A stretch of DNA of 64,000 nucleotides from Pseudoscleropodium purum (Eukaryota > Streptophyta > Bryopsida > Hypnales > Brachytheciaceae). Numbering within the stretch: position 1 is the stretch's first letter; each line of letters begins with the position of its first letter. Positions 37,118 through 49,230 of the stretch are shown in pieces. Below the pieces are notes generated by a model. It saw nothing but the letters and a program-made list of their open reading frames with translations, searched no databases and was not told the DNA's origin. A program made the position numbers and the translations under genes. The stretch lies in contig OZ017803.1 of the NCBI GenBank assembly GCA_963969395.1, positions 10,602,001 to 10,666,000 of the forward strand, written 5' to 3'.

Positions 37118-39344
37118 AATTGTAAAAGTGACTAAAAGTCTTTCAATCCTTTTTTACATGTCAAATCAAAAAAATTGGCTAACAAAAAAAATGAAGGTAA
37201 AGGTCATAACATGCCTAACTCCAATCAATTTATAACTTCTCAAAATCTACTCTACAATTTTTTTAAATAAATTTTTAGTGTGATTTTTTCTTTAAGATTT
37301 AGTGCATTTGAGGCTCATTTTCAAGAGTCCTCAACATTAGAAAATTAAGATTTGCAATGGACCCCCTTGCACAAAATGTTGAATAGAAAAGTCATTATTA
37401 ATCATTCATTTTCAAAATTGGATTTTTGAGGCTAAAACTAAACTTCAAAAAGAATTTTTCAAAAATATAAAATAAAATAAATAATAATTTGGTTAGATTT
37501 TAATTAACTTAAAAGTATTGTCAATACTAGAATTTAATGCCTAATACATTTAGGGGTTAAATCTTGTGTAGGTCGAAATTATAAATATCTATCTATACGC
37601 CCACCTTTTTTTGGGCTTTGTAGTCGATTTAATTTTAGTTATTGTCATCATTCCATAGTCTAAATCCAACATTTTGGCTTTCCTAATCATTTTTTTAAAT
37701 TTCAAAGACAAATCAAAATTTCATATTCAAATTTCATATTCCTCACTTTATAAGTGAAATTTGCATAGAATTTTAATATACACACTTCATTTTCAAGGCA
37801 TTTTTGACAATACTAAAAACAATCCACCTAGTACCTTCAAATTACAATGTATTGAAAAGAGTGCAAACCATCCCTATTTGCATTAGTTGCCCCCCCCCCT
37901 CTCAAAAAATTTATAGGACATTGATTGTTTTAAAAAAAAATACTTACCCTTGAAATCACCGTTGATTTCTCAAAAAATCACAAATTGTTGATTTTGTGAG
38001 ATTTAATTTGAGCCATCCAAAAATACCAGATACAAATACAAAAATGAATACTGGATAAGGATACAATACCACATACAAATATATAGTGAATACTGGATAT
38101 TGATATGGATATGGGATGAATTGTCCCATATTGATTGTCAAATAAATTGGTTTCTAAAAATTACAAAAGAGGGAGGAGAGAGGGGTAATGAATTTTTTTT
38201 AATTTAAATTGCATATTGCCATTCAGTTTAATTTTTTTTGAGCTCATTGTAACAGTTTGTCACACAACGACAATGAGCTTAAAAGAGACAATTTACTATC
38301 TTTACAAGTATCTTTTGATTCAAATGCATATTAACATTACCCCCTTTTATATAATTGTGCACTAGTAAGTATGGTTTGTGTGATTTTTGCATATATGCAA
38401 ACCAATCCATATTACAAATAAAACAAACAAATTTGTACCTTATTATAATACTATGATAAAGAAAAAAAATAAAAAAAAATAAGTATGTACCTATCTACAA
38501 TGAAGAAAAAAAAATCTTATTATACAAAGGCTTGGGAATGTTGTATAGAAATCTTTGAAGTAAGTTGAATTGTTATACATTTAATGTTTATAAAAAATGA
38601 AGTGAACTTCTTTTTTATATTATAAGCATCATTAACTTTTAAAGGTTTAAGATTATGTTTTATAAAAAAAAAGCTTTCAAATTGCCATTTCTAGTACAAA
38701 GCATTAGATGAAATTCAAGAGGAGGGTTGTGAGTTTCCATGCCAAAATCTGTGTTTAAAAACTTAGTGCCTTACCCTATAGCAATTGTGTGACATGGCAC
38801 AACAACTGCCATGTAACCTTTTTAATTTTTTTTTTAAATTACATTTTTTTTTCAACTTTTTTTTTTTTGATAGCGGCCGTTTCTAAACTACTAGGGGAAT
38901 AATATTGGGAATAAGTGCAGACAGCCCTCCAGACACCCCAAAACACATCTAATGAAATACAATAGAAAAGACCTTTTTTTGCATATCTAACCTCAAGATC
39001 TCGTATAAGAATTGTATAAGAATTTTTGGGAAAATTTTGAAAATTTTGATTTTGTAGACTGTAAGATATTAGTATACTACTATTCAAAGTGACTCCCCTC
39101 TAAAATAATTTGAACCTTACAATCCAAGGTTTTTGGACTTTGAATCTTCATAATTCATATAATTCTGCACTAAAAACAAAGTTGTCTCAGACATTCATTT
39201 TTTGGAAAATCACGTCCAAAAAGTAGACGTCTGGACATCCTGGGTCCCTAGACATTGCGGATGCTATCTAGTCGCCATTCATCAGTTGGGCAGTTGGGTG
39301 GTTAGGTAGTTGGGCGGATGGGCAGACGGCCCCTACATGAAACA
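37118..39344. other. AT-rich intergenic DNA
   Basis: No gene. A TTTAGGGGTTAA end lies alone at 37549-37560 and may be a remnant of the TTAA element family. Around 38880-38960 there is a fragment with ends like those of the nested insertion at 36754-37057. Confidence 0.45.
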
Positions 39345-40022
39345 ACCAACTTCATTTGCGATTTTCCATTGCATTTTTTAGAATTTTGAGGCATGTAATG
39401 TACCATTTGAAAGGTGCTTTCAAGACCTTTTCAATGGTATATTACACGCCCCAAATTCCAAAAACTGCAATAGGAAATCGCAAATGAAGTTGACTGTTTT
39501 CATGTAGCGACCATTCGCCCAGCCATTTGGGTGGACGTGTAGTTGTTTTTGCAGCCAACTTCATTTGCAATTTTCCGTTGCAGTTTTTGGAATTTGGGTG
39601 TGCGTAATATATCATTTGAAAGGTGCTTTCAAGACCTTTCCAATGATATATGACACGCCCCTATAGGCCAAAAATTGAAACTGTGAATCACAAATGAAGT
39701 TGACTGCAAAACAACTACACGTCCGCCCAAATGGCTAGGCGGACGGCTTGGCAGACGATGCAAATGAAGTTGACTGCAAAAACAATTGCGTGTCTACCCA
39801 AAGGCTAGGTAGATGGGGCGGACGGGCAAACAATGGATGGGCGGACGGTGGATGCTCACTATACGAAACAACCAACTTCATTTGCAATTTTTCATTGTAA
39901 TTTTTGTAATTTGGGGGGGTATAATATATTATTGGAAAGATGCTTTTAAGACCTTTCCAATGGTATATTAGATGCCCCTAAAGTCCAGAAACTACAACAA
40001 AAAATCACAAATGAAGTTGGCT
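39345..40022. repeat. Three foldback units with GTCCGCC-type spacers
   Basis: Three palindromic units of about 150 bp lie at 39345-39494, 39554-39704 and 39869-40022. Each begins CCAACTTCATTTGC and ends with its complement GCAAATGAAGTTG or a close variant, with a central GAAAGGTGCTTTCAAGACC and GGTATAT. A half fragment lies at 39757-39775. Spacers and flanks carry repeated GGGCGGACG, GTCCGCCCAAATGGCT and inverted forms. This looks like a cluster of one foldback element or a short satellite of hairpins. Confidence 0.75.
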
Positions 40023-42395
40023 ATTTTCATGCAGCGATTGTCTGCCCTATCAACCCACTTGTCCGTCCCATCCATCCGTCTGTTGGACGAGGGTGGACTA
40101 AAAATCTCTATGTCTTCAGATGTTGAAAATCAAGTGGACGTTGTGTTTGAACTTCTGGGCATCTATACAACCCTAACTAAAAGGTTTTGAGGTCTAAAAT
40201 TTTGTAGGGGAAAATTGAATTGGAATTTTTTTTTAAATCTTAAAAAAAACAAATTGATTTTCATCCTTTGAAAAATTGTTTAAGTAAAAGAAAATACAAG
40301 ATGAAGGGAAGATTAAATCATAAATAATTCTAAAATAGAATGGAAACATATCAATCCTAATGGTGAAATTGTTGTAACAAGTTAATGAAATAGTCTACAT
40401 TCAATGGACCTTTCTCATTAAAAAATTGTGAAAATTGAGCTTAGAAACAATGGAAATGATGAAATGAATTAAATGCATGAAATTTTTGTAATTGTATCAA
40501 TTGTTTTTTTCAAAAATTAAATATCATAGGTTGTTGTTGAAGAAGGATAATTCCCAATTGGAGATTACCCAATTTAGTATAATAAGTTCGTTCCAAGGGA
40601 GATGGTTAAGTAGGATTAATTTGCTAATAGGACTAATTCCTAAAATAGAATATTCAATTCTCAAATAGAAAACCAAGATCCAATTTAGAAATTTAGCAAT
40701 CATTGAGACTACAATGACATCTCAAAATAAATTCACATACATCAAATTGATTGTTCCAAATTCCAAGGTTTACATATTGTCCAACATAGTACTATCATTT
40801 TAATTCTAAATTTCTCACTATAGCTCTTAAGACAGATACAACAATCACCGATTAGGATTCTACAATGGATTTCTTATTCACCGCTCTAAATCGGCCTCTT
40901 GTATTTCTCATAGTAATACATCCAAGTAAACTACAATTGATCTATCAATTACTCACTCCAACTTGAATTTCTATCACACAATTCTAGATATCATTTCTTC
41001 ACGCTCAGACTTTCACAAATTTAACCATCAGCGCTTCATTCTCCCAAATCAACTCCCGATTTGGAAAATTCTTCATCTAATCTTCGCATTCTGCACACAC
41101 ACAACAACGCCATACACTGGCCGAAATACACTTCCAACTAGGACACACACACAAACTGATCCAACCTTGGATCAACACCAATTAACACAGACACAATTCC
41201 CAATTGGGAATCACACACTCAAACACAAACACATGCAGCCTTCACCGACTGGGACTCACTGGCATTCTCTCACCAGTGGACAAAGAAAAATGAATCCCAA
41301 ATTGGAACTAATAGGACACAATCCAAACGGTTACCAAATTGGAAGAGAAAGCCAACTAAAATCAGCCACCCATTAGGATCCCATTTGGCAACATTCATCA
41401 GACAACACTCACCTACTGACCTTCATCCCATTCGGTTGAACCCACTTCCATTCACAATTACTATTCACCTATTTGGAACTGACTACTGACTCAACCAATT
41501 AACACACATTAAATTTCCAACTGGGAACAAAAATCAACAAATGAAAATCCAATTTGGTTATCTACAGCTGTCATAGCAAGAAACTGCTTTTCTACCTATT
41601 TTGCTTGCTAAAGTATTTTTCAATTACAATTTCAAAGTAATGATCTTATATATTCAAAACTAATGATTCAACATAACTAAAATTCATGGTGAATACAAAT
41701 ATAACCATTTTATATTATTTTTAAATATTTCAATTGTTTTTTTAAATTAATGTCAATTTTCAAAACTATGTCACACTTATTGTTTTAGGATTCAACAAAT
41801 GGGGAGTATTAATGAGACAGTGTACTTTATTTACAAATTAAAATGTCTTTGTTTTAATCTAATTTTCTGAGATTTTTCTCTTTTCTAGTGCTTTTATTAA
41901 TTGTTTCACACTTGATCTTGGGAAAAATATTCTTTAAGGTCTAAACATTTGAATTTGAATTTATTTTTAGATTTTTAATTTTAACTATAATGTACTTCAA
42001 AATATCATAAGTTATATTAGACCAAAATACAACAAATTGTAAAATCATTTTTGCAATCACCTCTATTTTCTATTTTAAATGAGTTTGTAAATTATCATTT
42101 TTTAGTTGTCATATCTTTATGACTTTGGAGTAAGAAGCTACAAGATTTGTGACTTTTATTTGAAAGGCATTTTTCTATCATAGGAATTTACATGCAAATT
42201 TTTCAATGCAAAGAACATGTTAAAATAGTAGATATCATTTAATCTATACATGTGTAAAGAAAGTTTGTTTGCTCAAATTTGGAGACATTCAAAATATTCA
42301 CCATGATGGCATGATCATTTTTTAAGAAGAATCTTACTTTCAAAAGTTTGTAAGAAATGGTAATTATTAATTTATTTGAATGTCTTTATTTATTT
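40023..42395. other. Intergenic DNA with recurring CCAATTTGG-like words
   Basis: AT-rich flanks surround a stretch at about 40545-41570 in which CAATTGGGAATC, CCAAATTGGA, CCGATTTGG and CCAACTGGGA variants recur with irregular spacing, together with CA-rich DNA. The 137-codon frame at 40963-41376 spans it, is rich in Thr, His and Gln and has no family signature; I do not call it a gene. Confidence 0.45.
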
Positions 42396-42605
42396 CACTA
42401 CAAGAGAAATGGGTGTTTTCAATGAATTTTTAAGTATAGTCCTAGACATAAGATTTTAAATAATGACCTTTAAGGAGAATTTCAACAAAAATTTACTAAA
42501 AATACATGTGTTTTTAGTAAAATTTTGTTAAAAATCTCCTTAAAGATCATTATTTAAAATCTTATGTCTAGGATTATACTTAAAACACCCATTTCTCTTG
42601 TAGTG
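42396..42605. mobile_element. CACTA-type MITE with 3-bp target duplication
   Basis: Starts CACTACAAGAGAAATGGGTG and ends with the inverse, CCATTTCTCTTGTAGTG, flanked on both sides by TTT (42393-42395 and 42606-42608). CACTA ends and a 3-bp duplication are the hallmarks of the En/Spm superfamily. The whole 210 bp fold back on themselves. A relative lies at 14507-14672. Confidence 0.9.
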
Positions 42606-43168
42606 TTTCTAAAATTAAAACATCAGAAAACAATTCTTAAATTTTTGGGAACATATAATTTTAAGTGCTTTTTTCCAAAAGCATTTGTGTTTCCAACATC
42701 ATTTCAAATGCACCAAAATCAAAGGGTCTTTCAAGGAGATTTGCCATTTTTTTTGCATATTGCTCTAATACTTGTCATTCATTTTGGGATACTTTGGAAG
42801 TAGAAAAAATTAAACATTAAAATGAAAAACATTGCCTATGTTTAGAATTTAAAAATATTGTATTTTTTGAAGATCAAATATAGTCATATAGAAGAATTTT
42901 CTAAATAGGAGATCTTAATAAAGAACAAAATTTGAAGAAAATTTGATGTTTTGATTAGAAAGACAATTGGAAAAAATATAAAAATCACAAAAATCACATA
43001 TTTCATTTATAAGAGTCTATGGAGATGGTCATTTACCAAAAGAACTAACAAAATAAAATTCTCTATGTTTCAAATGTGTATAAAACAAAGCTTGCATTGT
43101 ACACTTTTCTAGAAAGTGGATTTAATGTTTTTTTTAAATTCACCGATATATGTAGAACTTGCCTTAGT
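42606..43168. other. AT-rich spacer
   Basis: Nothing supported; a 79-codon open frame overlaps the MITE end and has no coding support. Confidence 0.4.
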
Positions 43169-46100
43169 GCATCTTCTTTTATTGTATAACTATCAATTAT
43201 GTAATTAGTAGGTGGGTTCAATTTGAAGTACATTTCCATAAAGGTACAATAACTTTAAGCTTTAAGTTAAGAGAGTTGATTCTGGACCCCATGTGTAATA
43301 GGGATCTATCCGGATATCCTACATAGGGTGGAAAAGAAATTGGTGGCTTCTATATAATGACCCGTTTTTCAAACTATACAGACAAGTACCAAACTATTAT
43401 AGTGGTCTTTATTGAAATAAGTGTCTTCCTTACTAGCTTGCATGTTTGGATGTGGTAGCTTTGCAATTAATTTCTTCATGTGTTCCTAATATTTTTGCCA
43501 ACAGATGAATCTTCATCCTAAGTGGCCCAATTTTAAGTAAATTGTCCTACAATAATATTCCAAATTTAAAATAAAAAAATACTGTAATATACTTAAAAGT
43601 AAATGAGATCTCTTTAAATACATAAACCTCTCTTAGTGCATAGTCATGACACTATGGATTAAGACAAGTTCTATCTAATTATACAATACTTTGTTGTCTA
43701 TTAGAAGACCATCTTCTCCAAATTGGTATCCTACATTAGAAAAAAATAGGGCTTCAAGAGGGCTATTTGATTATAGACCCACAATGCAAATAGAGGAAAT
43801 TAAAAAATATCTAAAAAATACAAAATAGGGAAAAAAAGAAAATTTGCCATATCCGTTAAAGTGATGTATTAGATTGAGATTGTTAATTATTTTATAATAA
43901 TTTAAATATACATATATGTATAATTTCTTTTATTGCCTATTTTAGTGCACTTGTACTATTGGCTAGAATCCAATGATCCTCTTGAGGTTCTATTTTATTC
44001 TAATAAAAATTCCTTAAAAATAGATCACCTAATCATAAAACTCTGAAAGCAACCAACTCTTAAAATTAGCAATCTCTAAAAGAATAATTTTAGAGTTAAA
44101 AAAAGATAAAATTCTAAAATATCCATATTTAGATAAAAACATATTCTTTCAATACATAGTTTTTTTTTTGTTAAATGAGAATTTTCAACATCTAGTGAAT
44201 ATTAGAGTGAGCCCTAAGAGTGCTTACTAAAGTTCTTCAACTCAATCAATCTACATATTTTATACCTTCTTTATTGAGTTGGAAGATTATTCAAGATGAA
44301 TACAAGGCCTATTCTATTGCTTAAGCTCTTCTTTTTATTCACTTGACATCATCGACTCCCCATATAATATAGTAGATGTGACTCCATGTAATGTAATTTA
44401 ACTATAAAGAGCCTTCTTGTATAAATTACATTATGAGGAGATACATAGGATGTAATAAAAAGCTTTATGTAGACTAGTCATAATGTGAAGGGCCTTCCAT
44501 TTGGTCTATAACTAGAATACATATGATATTCATGACTTCAATAAAGTTCTAGGAATATCTATAAACCACCAAATCAAAATCCAAGTCGTTTTTTAGTTAG
44601 TGCATAGTAGTAGGCTAGAGATAATTCTTCCATTCCTTCAACTAAGGATAAATACCCAAATTGCCTTGAGTTCTATTTTGTACTACTTTAATTTCTATAT
44701 CTAATTTGGGACCTTCAATTTCAAATATAAATTAAAAATTTCCAAATTTTATAATGGGGTGGGGTGATTGCAAGAAACACTTGTCCTTTTTGGGTGTCCC
44801 CTCGGTCTCCATGGAGGTGTTTTTCCCTCATAACTTTTGTGGTTTAAGTCCATTTTAGCTAAAATTTGGAGGAAAGATGTGTATTGTAGATCTAGACATT
44901 CAATAATTTTTTCAATTTCTTAAAAAATAATTTACTATTTTTAAAGTGGCCCCAATTGGGTGTCTACCTTGGTTGTTTTAGGGGGTTCTCAATCCTATTT
45001 GGGGACTAAAAATGCAATTCTGAAGCCAAGATTTCAACCTGCTGTAGGTGGGTTAACATTCTAAAGATGTCTGATGAGATTTTTGGCAAAGAACCTAATG
45101 TAAGGGTTGTACATGGGTTGAAAGTGGACATTGTTTATGCAAGCACTATGAAGAAGGGGAAATTTTGTATGATGAATTTTTATTCACATGGGACCAAAAA
45201 TAAAATTAGAAAAACATATTTTTTTCTTTAAATTAAATTTATTTATTTTTTAATTACTGAAAATGACCAAATGAAACTACTTGTTTTCACCTATTTTCTA
45301 GTCCAAACACCTAATGGAGTCCTCCAAAGTGGTGACTACTACTTCTTAGTAGTCAATAATTTGTAGTACATTTTAAATTTGTCAAGACCAGTGTCAGAAA
45401 TGATATTCACTCCCATTCGCCTAGTCAGTTAGTCAGTTAGTCAGAATGTTAGTCAATCAGTTGGTTTAGGTTCACCCAATTAGGAAATTGCCTAGTACTT
45501 GTAGGATTGGGAGTACTGGTTGTACAATGCTAAAAAACAACCATTTTGAGCCAAATTTGTTAAGTGTTTCTTGCAATCACTTGGTGGAAAATAAAAAATT
45601 CTAATGTTTTTCTCTAGGGGTGAAATGCAAGGGGAATAAGGAGGTCAATTTATCTTGACCATGGTCATAACATTGTTTACTAATGAGGGAAGGGTCCTTT
45701 TTTCGCCCTTAACAAGGGGACTCCTACAATACACAAAATTGTCTTATATTGCTACTTAGCCAACCCCAATCCTCATTTAAAAAAAAATGAGGGACTCTAT
45801 AAGACCATTTGATTTTGGACCAATAATCAAATGGCCTTCTAGAGGCCCCAAATTTTCTCTAATGTGAATTAATTTGAAAGTCTCTCTCACACATTTCAAG
45901 AGGCATAATACCTTCTCAATATGGGAGGATCATTGTTTGGTTAAATACAATGCTATGGGTGATCCAAGTAGTTTGCTCTTACTGAAGTACTCTGATACTC
46001 TAAAAGTAATCATGACACATAGGTACATTTTTTCTTTCTTCAATGTATTAAGAGTATATTTGAAGAGGTGGTTGAGCTTATAGTGACCTCTATGTTTCAA

Positions 46101-46258
46101 CTTCAAAAATTTGTAACTAAATTCATAAAGATCCAAACATCATGAGTCAAACAACTTGGGTTAAAGTGCTAAACAGCTTTTGGTAGCGGAAGTAAATTAG
46201 ACTTCAAGATTACTGAACCCACTTATCCACCTCTTGTCAGTTCTCTTGAAACTACTCA
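43169..46258 (+). repeat. Long direct repeat, copy A
   Basis: From GTGCATCTTCTTTTATTGTA at 43169 to about 46258 this DNA aligns in order and orientation with about 52254-54541, for example GACAAGTACCAAACTATTAT, GAGTTGGA-GA-TA-TCAAGATGAATACAAGGCC and CTTTTGGTAGCGGAAGT. It differs by an 817-bp insertion at 44764-45580 and holds only one unit of the 225-bp repeat expanded in copy B. No transposase or other protein is visible. It may be a transposon body, a segmental duplication or part of a larger element. Confidence 0.8.
44764..45580. mobile_element. 817-bp insertion with perfect 19-bp inverted ends
   Basis: The ends GTGATTGCAAGAAACACTT (44764-44782) and AAGTGTTTCTTGCAATCAC (45562-45580) are exact inverses. 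Copy B of the long repeat (53871-53897) has the empty site ATAATGGGGTGGCAAATAAA, while here GGGGTGG precedes and TTGGTGG follows the element, suggesting an imperfect 7- to 9-bp target duplication. No ORF of note; GTCAGTTAGTCAGTTAGTCA microrepeats lie at about 45422-45465. A non-autonomous hAT- or Mutator-like element is likely. Confidence 0.85.
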
Positions 46259-47227
46259 TCAGTATCCTGGTTACATCGTTACATCTTTATTAATGTTGAA
46301 AATGAAAATATCAAGCTTTGACTGCAGCAGAACTGGACTGGCCGGGAGACTGTTCCAGAAGTCGTTGAGAGTATCTAAATGAAAATTGATAAAATCGAAA
46401 ATGAAAGCTTTCTACAGACTTGGTTTTCCACAATGAAAGGCACTCGCCACTTTCTTTCTTTCGGCTGTGGTTGAACAATTGTCCATCACTTTTTGTCCTA
46501 TTCAAAGTTGATGAAACGTTTTCAAACAACCTTTCATAGTCGTGGAACAATGGAAAGCTGTAGTTTGAGACTCAAAGTAGTGACTGAACCGTTCAACACT
46601 CCAAGGGACACACTTTTCTTACCTGGCTACGAAAGCATCTCCATGATCACAAGCAAACAAACAAGCCGATAAATGCCATGAAAACACTGGTAAGCTTAGA
46701 TGTTCGCTAAATAATTTTAACGAATGAATTCAACTCAGGGATCAGATAATCATGCAGTAACCGTCAAGAATATATAGCAAAATGCAATTTTCAAACTCAA
46801 CTCCTATATATAACTTATCTAGACAAAACTAATTGCTTCCAAGCGGAACTCATTCCATCAAACTTACGAAAGAAAACATCGTCTCTGACAGTCTAAACGC
46901 TGGTATCGATCGCCGAACAGCTGAAGTTTACATTTACGTAGCCATTTTCATAGTCTTACGGTTCTGTTTCCTTACATACATTCAAACAGCGGAAGAACAA
47001 AACTGGCTAGCGCCATTTATAAACCCAGAACCGCAGGCCTTGAATTGCACCAACTCTAACTTAAACAGGGGCATGTTAAGGTCCCATAGTCTAGTTTTCA
47101 CACAGGCTGAGAGATAATCGTCACTTGTTTCCCATACAAGTATATAAGAAGTTTCCCGCATGATTTAGCAAGGATCGGAGAAAAGAGGTCTTCAGGGGAA
47201 ATTAGTGGCACAAAGTTTTCCGATCTT
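46259..47227. other. Intergenic DNA, composition shifts toward higher GC
   Basis: CG dinucleotides reappear from about 46320. Open frames (46311-46550 minus, 46833-47117 plus) have no recognised motif and no splice support that I could follow. The stretch may hold downstream exons or flanking DNA of the ORF at 47881-48789. Confidence 0.35.
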
Positions 47228-47905
47228 TAGCCTGTTGGCAAACTGTAAACCCGTCCGGAAATTCATGCTAAACTAATAGGTTAGGAACCCTGTGTCGCAC
47301 CTGTGTAAATACAGCGATTCGTGCTTGCTGGATCCCAAAACGGTCACAGCAATTCCATAGTTTGTGAGCCTGTTGGGAAACTGTCAACCAAAAAAGTTAA
47401 TGGCAATCCGGGAATTGAAGTACCCTGAGTCCATCGCACCTTCAAGGTTAAAGTATGGGCCTTTGGCGCACCTGTGTAAGTCCAGCAATTTGACCTTGCT
47501 GGATCCCAAAACTGTCTCAGCAATTCGTGTTTGCAAGATATATCCCAAGACTATCACAGCAATTCCTGTTTGTGAGCCTGTTGGCGAACTCTTTACCGAA
47601 AAATGAATGGCAATCCGGGAAGTACCCTGTGTCGCACCTTCAGGGTTGATTAAGTACCCTAAGTGGCACCTGACTGTCTGAAGTACAGCAATTCGCGCTT
47701 GCTGGATCTGAAAACTGTCACAATGATTCTTGTTTGCAGGACCCCAAGACGGTCACTGCAATTCCTGTTTGTGAGTCTGCTGGCAAATTCTTAACCGAAA
47801 AATTAATGGCGATCCGGGGAGTACCCTGTGTAAGTACAGCAATTCGTGCTTGCTGGATATGTATATCCCAAGACTTACTGTCACAGTAATTCCTGTTTGC
47901 AGGAT
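47228..47905. repeat. Tandem array, about 150-205 bp unit
   Basis: About four diverged units, recognised by CAGCAATTCGTGCTTGCTGG at about 47312, 47484, 47688 and 47838, followed in each by CCCAA-AC-GTCACAGCAATTCC, CTGTTTGTGAGCCTGTTGGC, AACCGAAAAATTAATGGC and GTACCCTGTGT. The last unit runs into the 3' end of the ORF at 47881-48789, which ends inside it. Confidence 0.8.
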
Positions 47906-48789
47906 CCTAATCCTTCGTGACCTTCAGTTCGCGCTCGCTTTGCAATTGGTTCGGGTTCCGCAACTGCACTAGGGGACCCGCGACTCTCCTCCGACGGCCC
48001 TCGCATGCGTCTCAAACGCGCTCTCTCCTGCCTTCCCATCCATCGCCCCATCCCCAGTTCGATCCGCGCATACTTCAATGCCGTCAACGAAATCGAGAGC
48101 GACTCCGCTTTCTCCATCAGCGTGAGATGCGTATTCGAAGACAAGTCCGACTCCGTCACTCGAATGTCGGTGTCGAACCGTCTCTTGATCACCACGGAGC
48201 GCTCTTGCAATGGCGATCGCGCCCCAGAAGACGGCTGACCCTTGCGTTTGGGGGCGCCCCCGACTGTTACGGAGGCTTGGTCGCGATTAACCTCCGGGAC
48301 CATGGGAGCGGGGATGGTTACTGTTGGAAGCTTGGCGATCACGGCGATGAGCACAGGATCTTCGTCGCGCATACAGATTTGCACGTCGCCCAGAGTCGCG
48401 TCCACGTCCAAGTCCTTCGGGGGGGTGCCGGGGCACTGCAAGCGGAGGACGCGCTCGTCGTCGTCTATGAGGTTCAGCAAGTGCGCGTTGCGATCGACCT
48501 CGGCGACGAAGTGCTGGAGCGTCTCGTGGGGACGTCGAGCAGCGGTCCACATGTGCCTGTTCTTCAAACGCACGGTGAAGGGCTGTTTCGGGAGAATGTG
48601 TTCGGAAACTGCGGGGGGTGGGTCTCGCCCTCCATGGCCATTGAGAACGTTGAACATGGGGACAGGCGAAGCGGAGCCGGGTCCAGAGGGAATACTGGGG
48701 GCTCCGTCTTCTTGCAATTGAACGCCTCTGGCGGACTCTGGAATTCCCCGCGCTCTCTCCATCGATCTCTGCAGTTTAGATATGTACAC
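47881..48789 (-). CDS. Uncharacterised 302-residue protein, possibly nuclear
   Basis: The longest uninterrupted ORF in the window, in a GC- and CpG-richer island. Start options are Met1 (48789) or Met10 (MERARGIPES). Residues about 65-155 look like a compact domain (FTVRLKNRHMW, HETLQHFVAEVDRNAHLLNL, DDDERVLRLQCPGTPP, DLDVDATLGDVQICM); the rest is disordered and charged, with basic clusters (GAPKRKGQP, QERARLRRMRG) and PIAKRARTEG near the C-terminus, plausible nuclear localisation signals. No membrane segment. I do not recognise a family. The last eight residues come from the adjoining tandem repeat, so the true C-terminus may differ or be spliced. Overlapping plus-strand frames (47917-48915, 48242-48721) are also long, a side effect of base composition; I prefer the minus strand because its product has a protein-like order of acidic, hydrophobic and basic segments. 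Functionality is unproven. Confidence 0.5.
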   Translation of the reverse strand: MYISKLQRSMERARGIPESARGVQLQEDGAPSIPSGPGSASPVPMFNVLNGHGGRDPPPAVSEHILPKQPFTVRLKNRHMWTAARRPHETLQHFVAEVDRNAHLLNLIDDDERVLRLQCPGTPPKDLDVDATLGDVQICMRDEDPVLIAVIAKLPTVTIPAPMVPEVNRDQASVTVGGAPKRKGQPSSGARSPLQERSVVIKRRFDTDIRVTESDLSSNTHLTLMEKAESLSISLTALKYARIELGMGRWMGRQERARLRRMRGPSEESRGSPSAVAEPEPIAKRARTEGHEGLGSCKQELL

Positions 48790-49230
48790 ACAAGGAGACG
48801 CCGCTTAGATACACCCACTCGCTCTGAGACCCCGTTTCGATACACACTCCAAATCGAGACACACTTTAGATACTCACACAGAGACACACTTTGGGCACAC
48901 ACACTGCTCAATTAAGATGCAGCTAGTTTAGATGTACACCCACTGATCGAGATGAAGTTTAGAGATCGAATTGAAAGATATATACACACACTGCTCACTC
49001 AGTTAATTAAGACGTCGCAGCTAGTTTAGATGGACACTCACACGTACTGAGACGCAGTTGAATGAGATTCACACACTGAGACGCTAGACACGAATTGAGA
49101 AACTAGTCCGGATCGATATGCAGGCAGAGGAGGAATCGACGCTCCAAGACAGACACCGGAACTCTGGAACTCTAGAATGAAGTGTTCCGAAGAAGTGGGC
49201 CGGGAAGGAAAACCAAAGGCGTGACTTTCG
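48790..49230 (-). promoter_or_regulatory. Putative leader/promoter of the 302-residue ORF
   Basis: Upstream of the minus-strand ORF. Rich in imperfect repeats of ACACACTGAGACGC, GCTAGTTTAGATG and CACACTG on the plus strand (GTGTGT and CATCTAAAC on the sense strand). CpG stays frequent. No clear TATA box. It ends at the MITE at 49231. Confidence 0.4.

Noticed and set aside
40963..41376. A 137-codon plus-strand frame rich in Thr, His and Gln.
   Set aside because: It spans a cluster of short repeated words and CA-rich DNA, with no motif and no splice context.
47228..47905. Repeated units as a CRISPR-like array.
   Set aside because: Units are 150-205 bp and diverged, without short identical repeats and unique spacers; the genome is eukaryotic.
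47917..48915. A 332-codon plus-strand frame antisense to the 302-codon ORF.
   Set aside because: Both strands are open because of high GC and codon composition. The plus product is rich in Arg, Gly and Ser without domain-like order, so I annotated only the minus strand, with moderate confidence.
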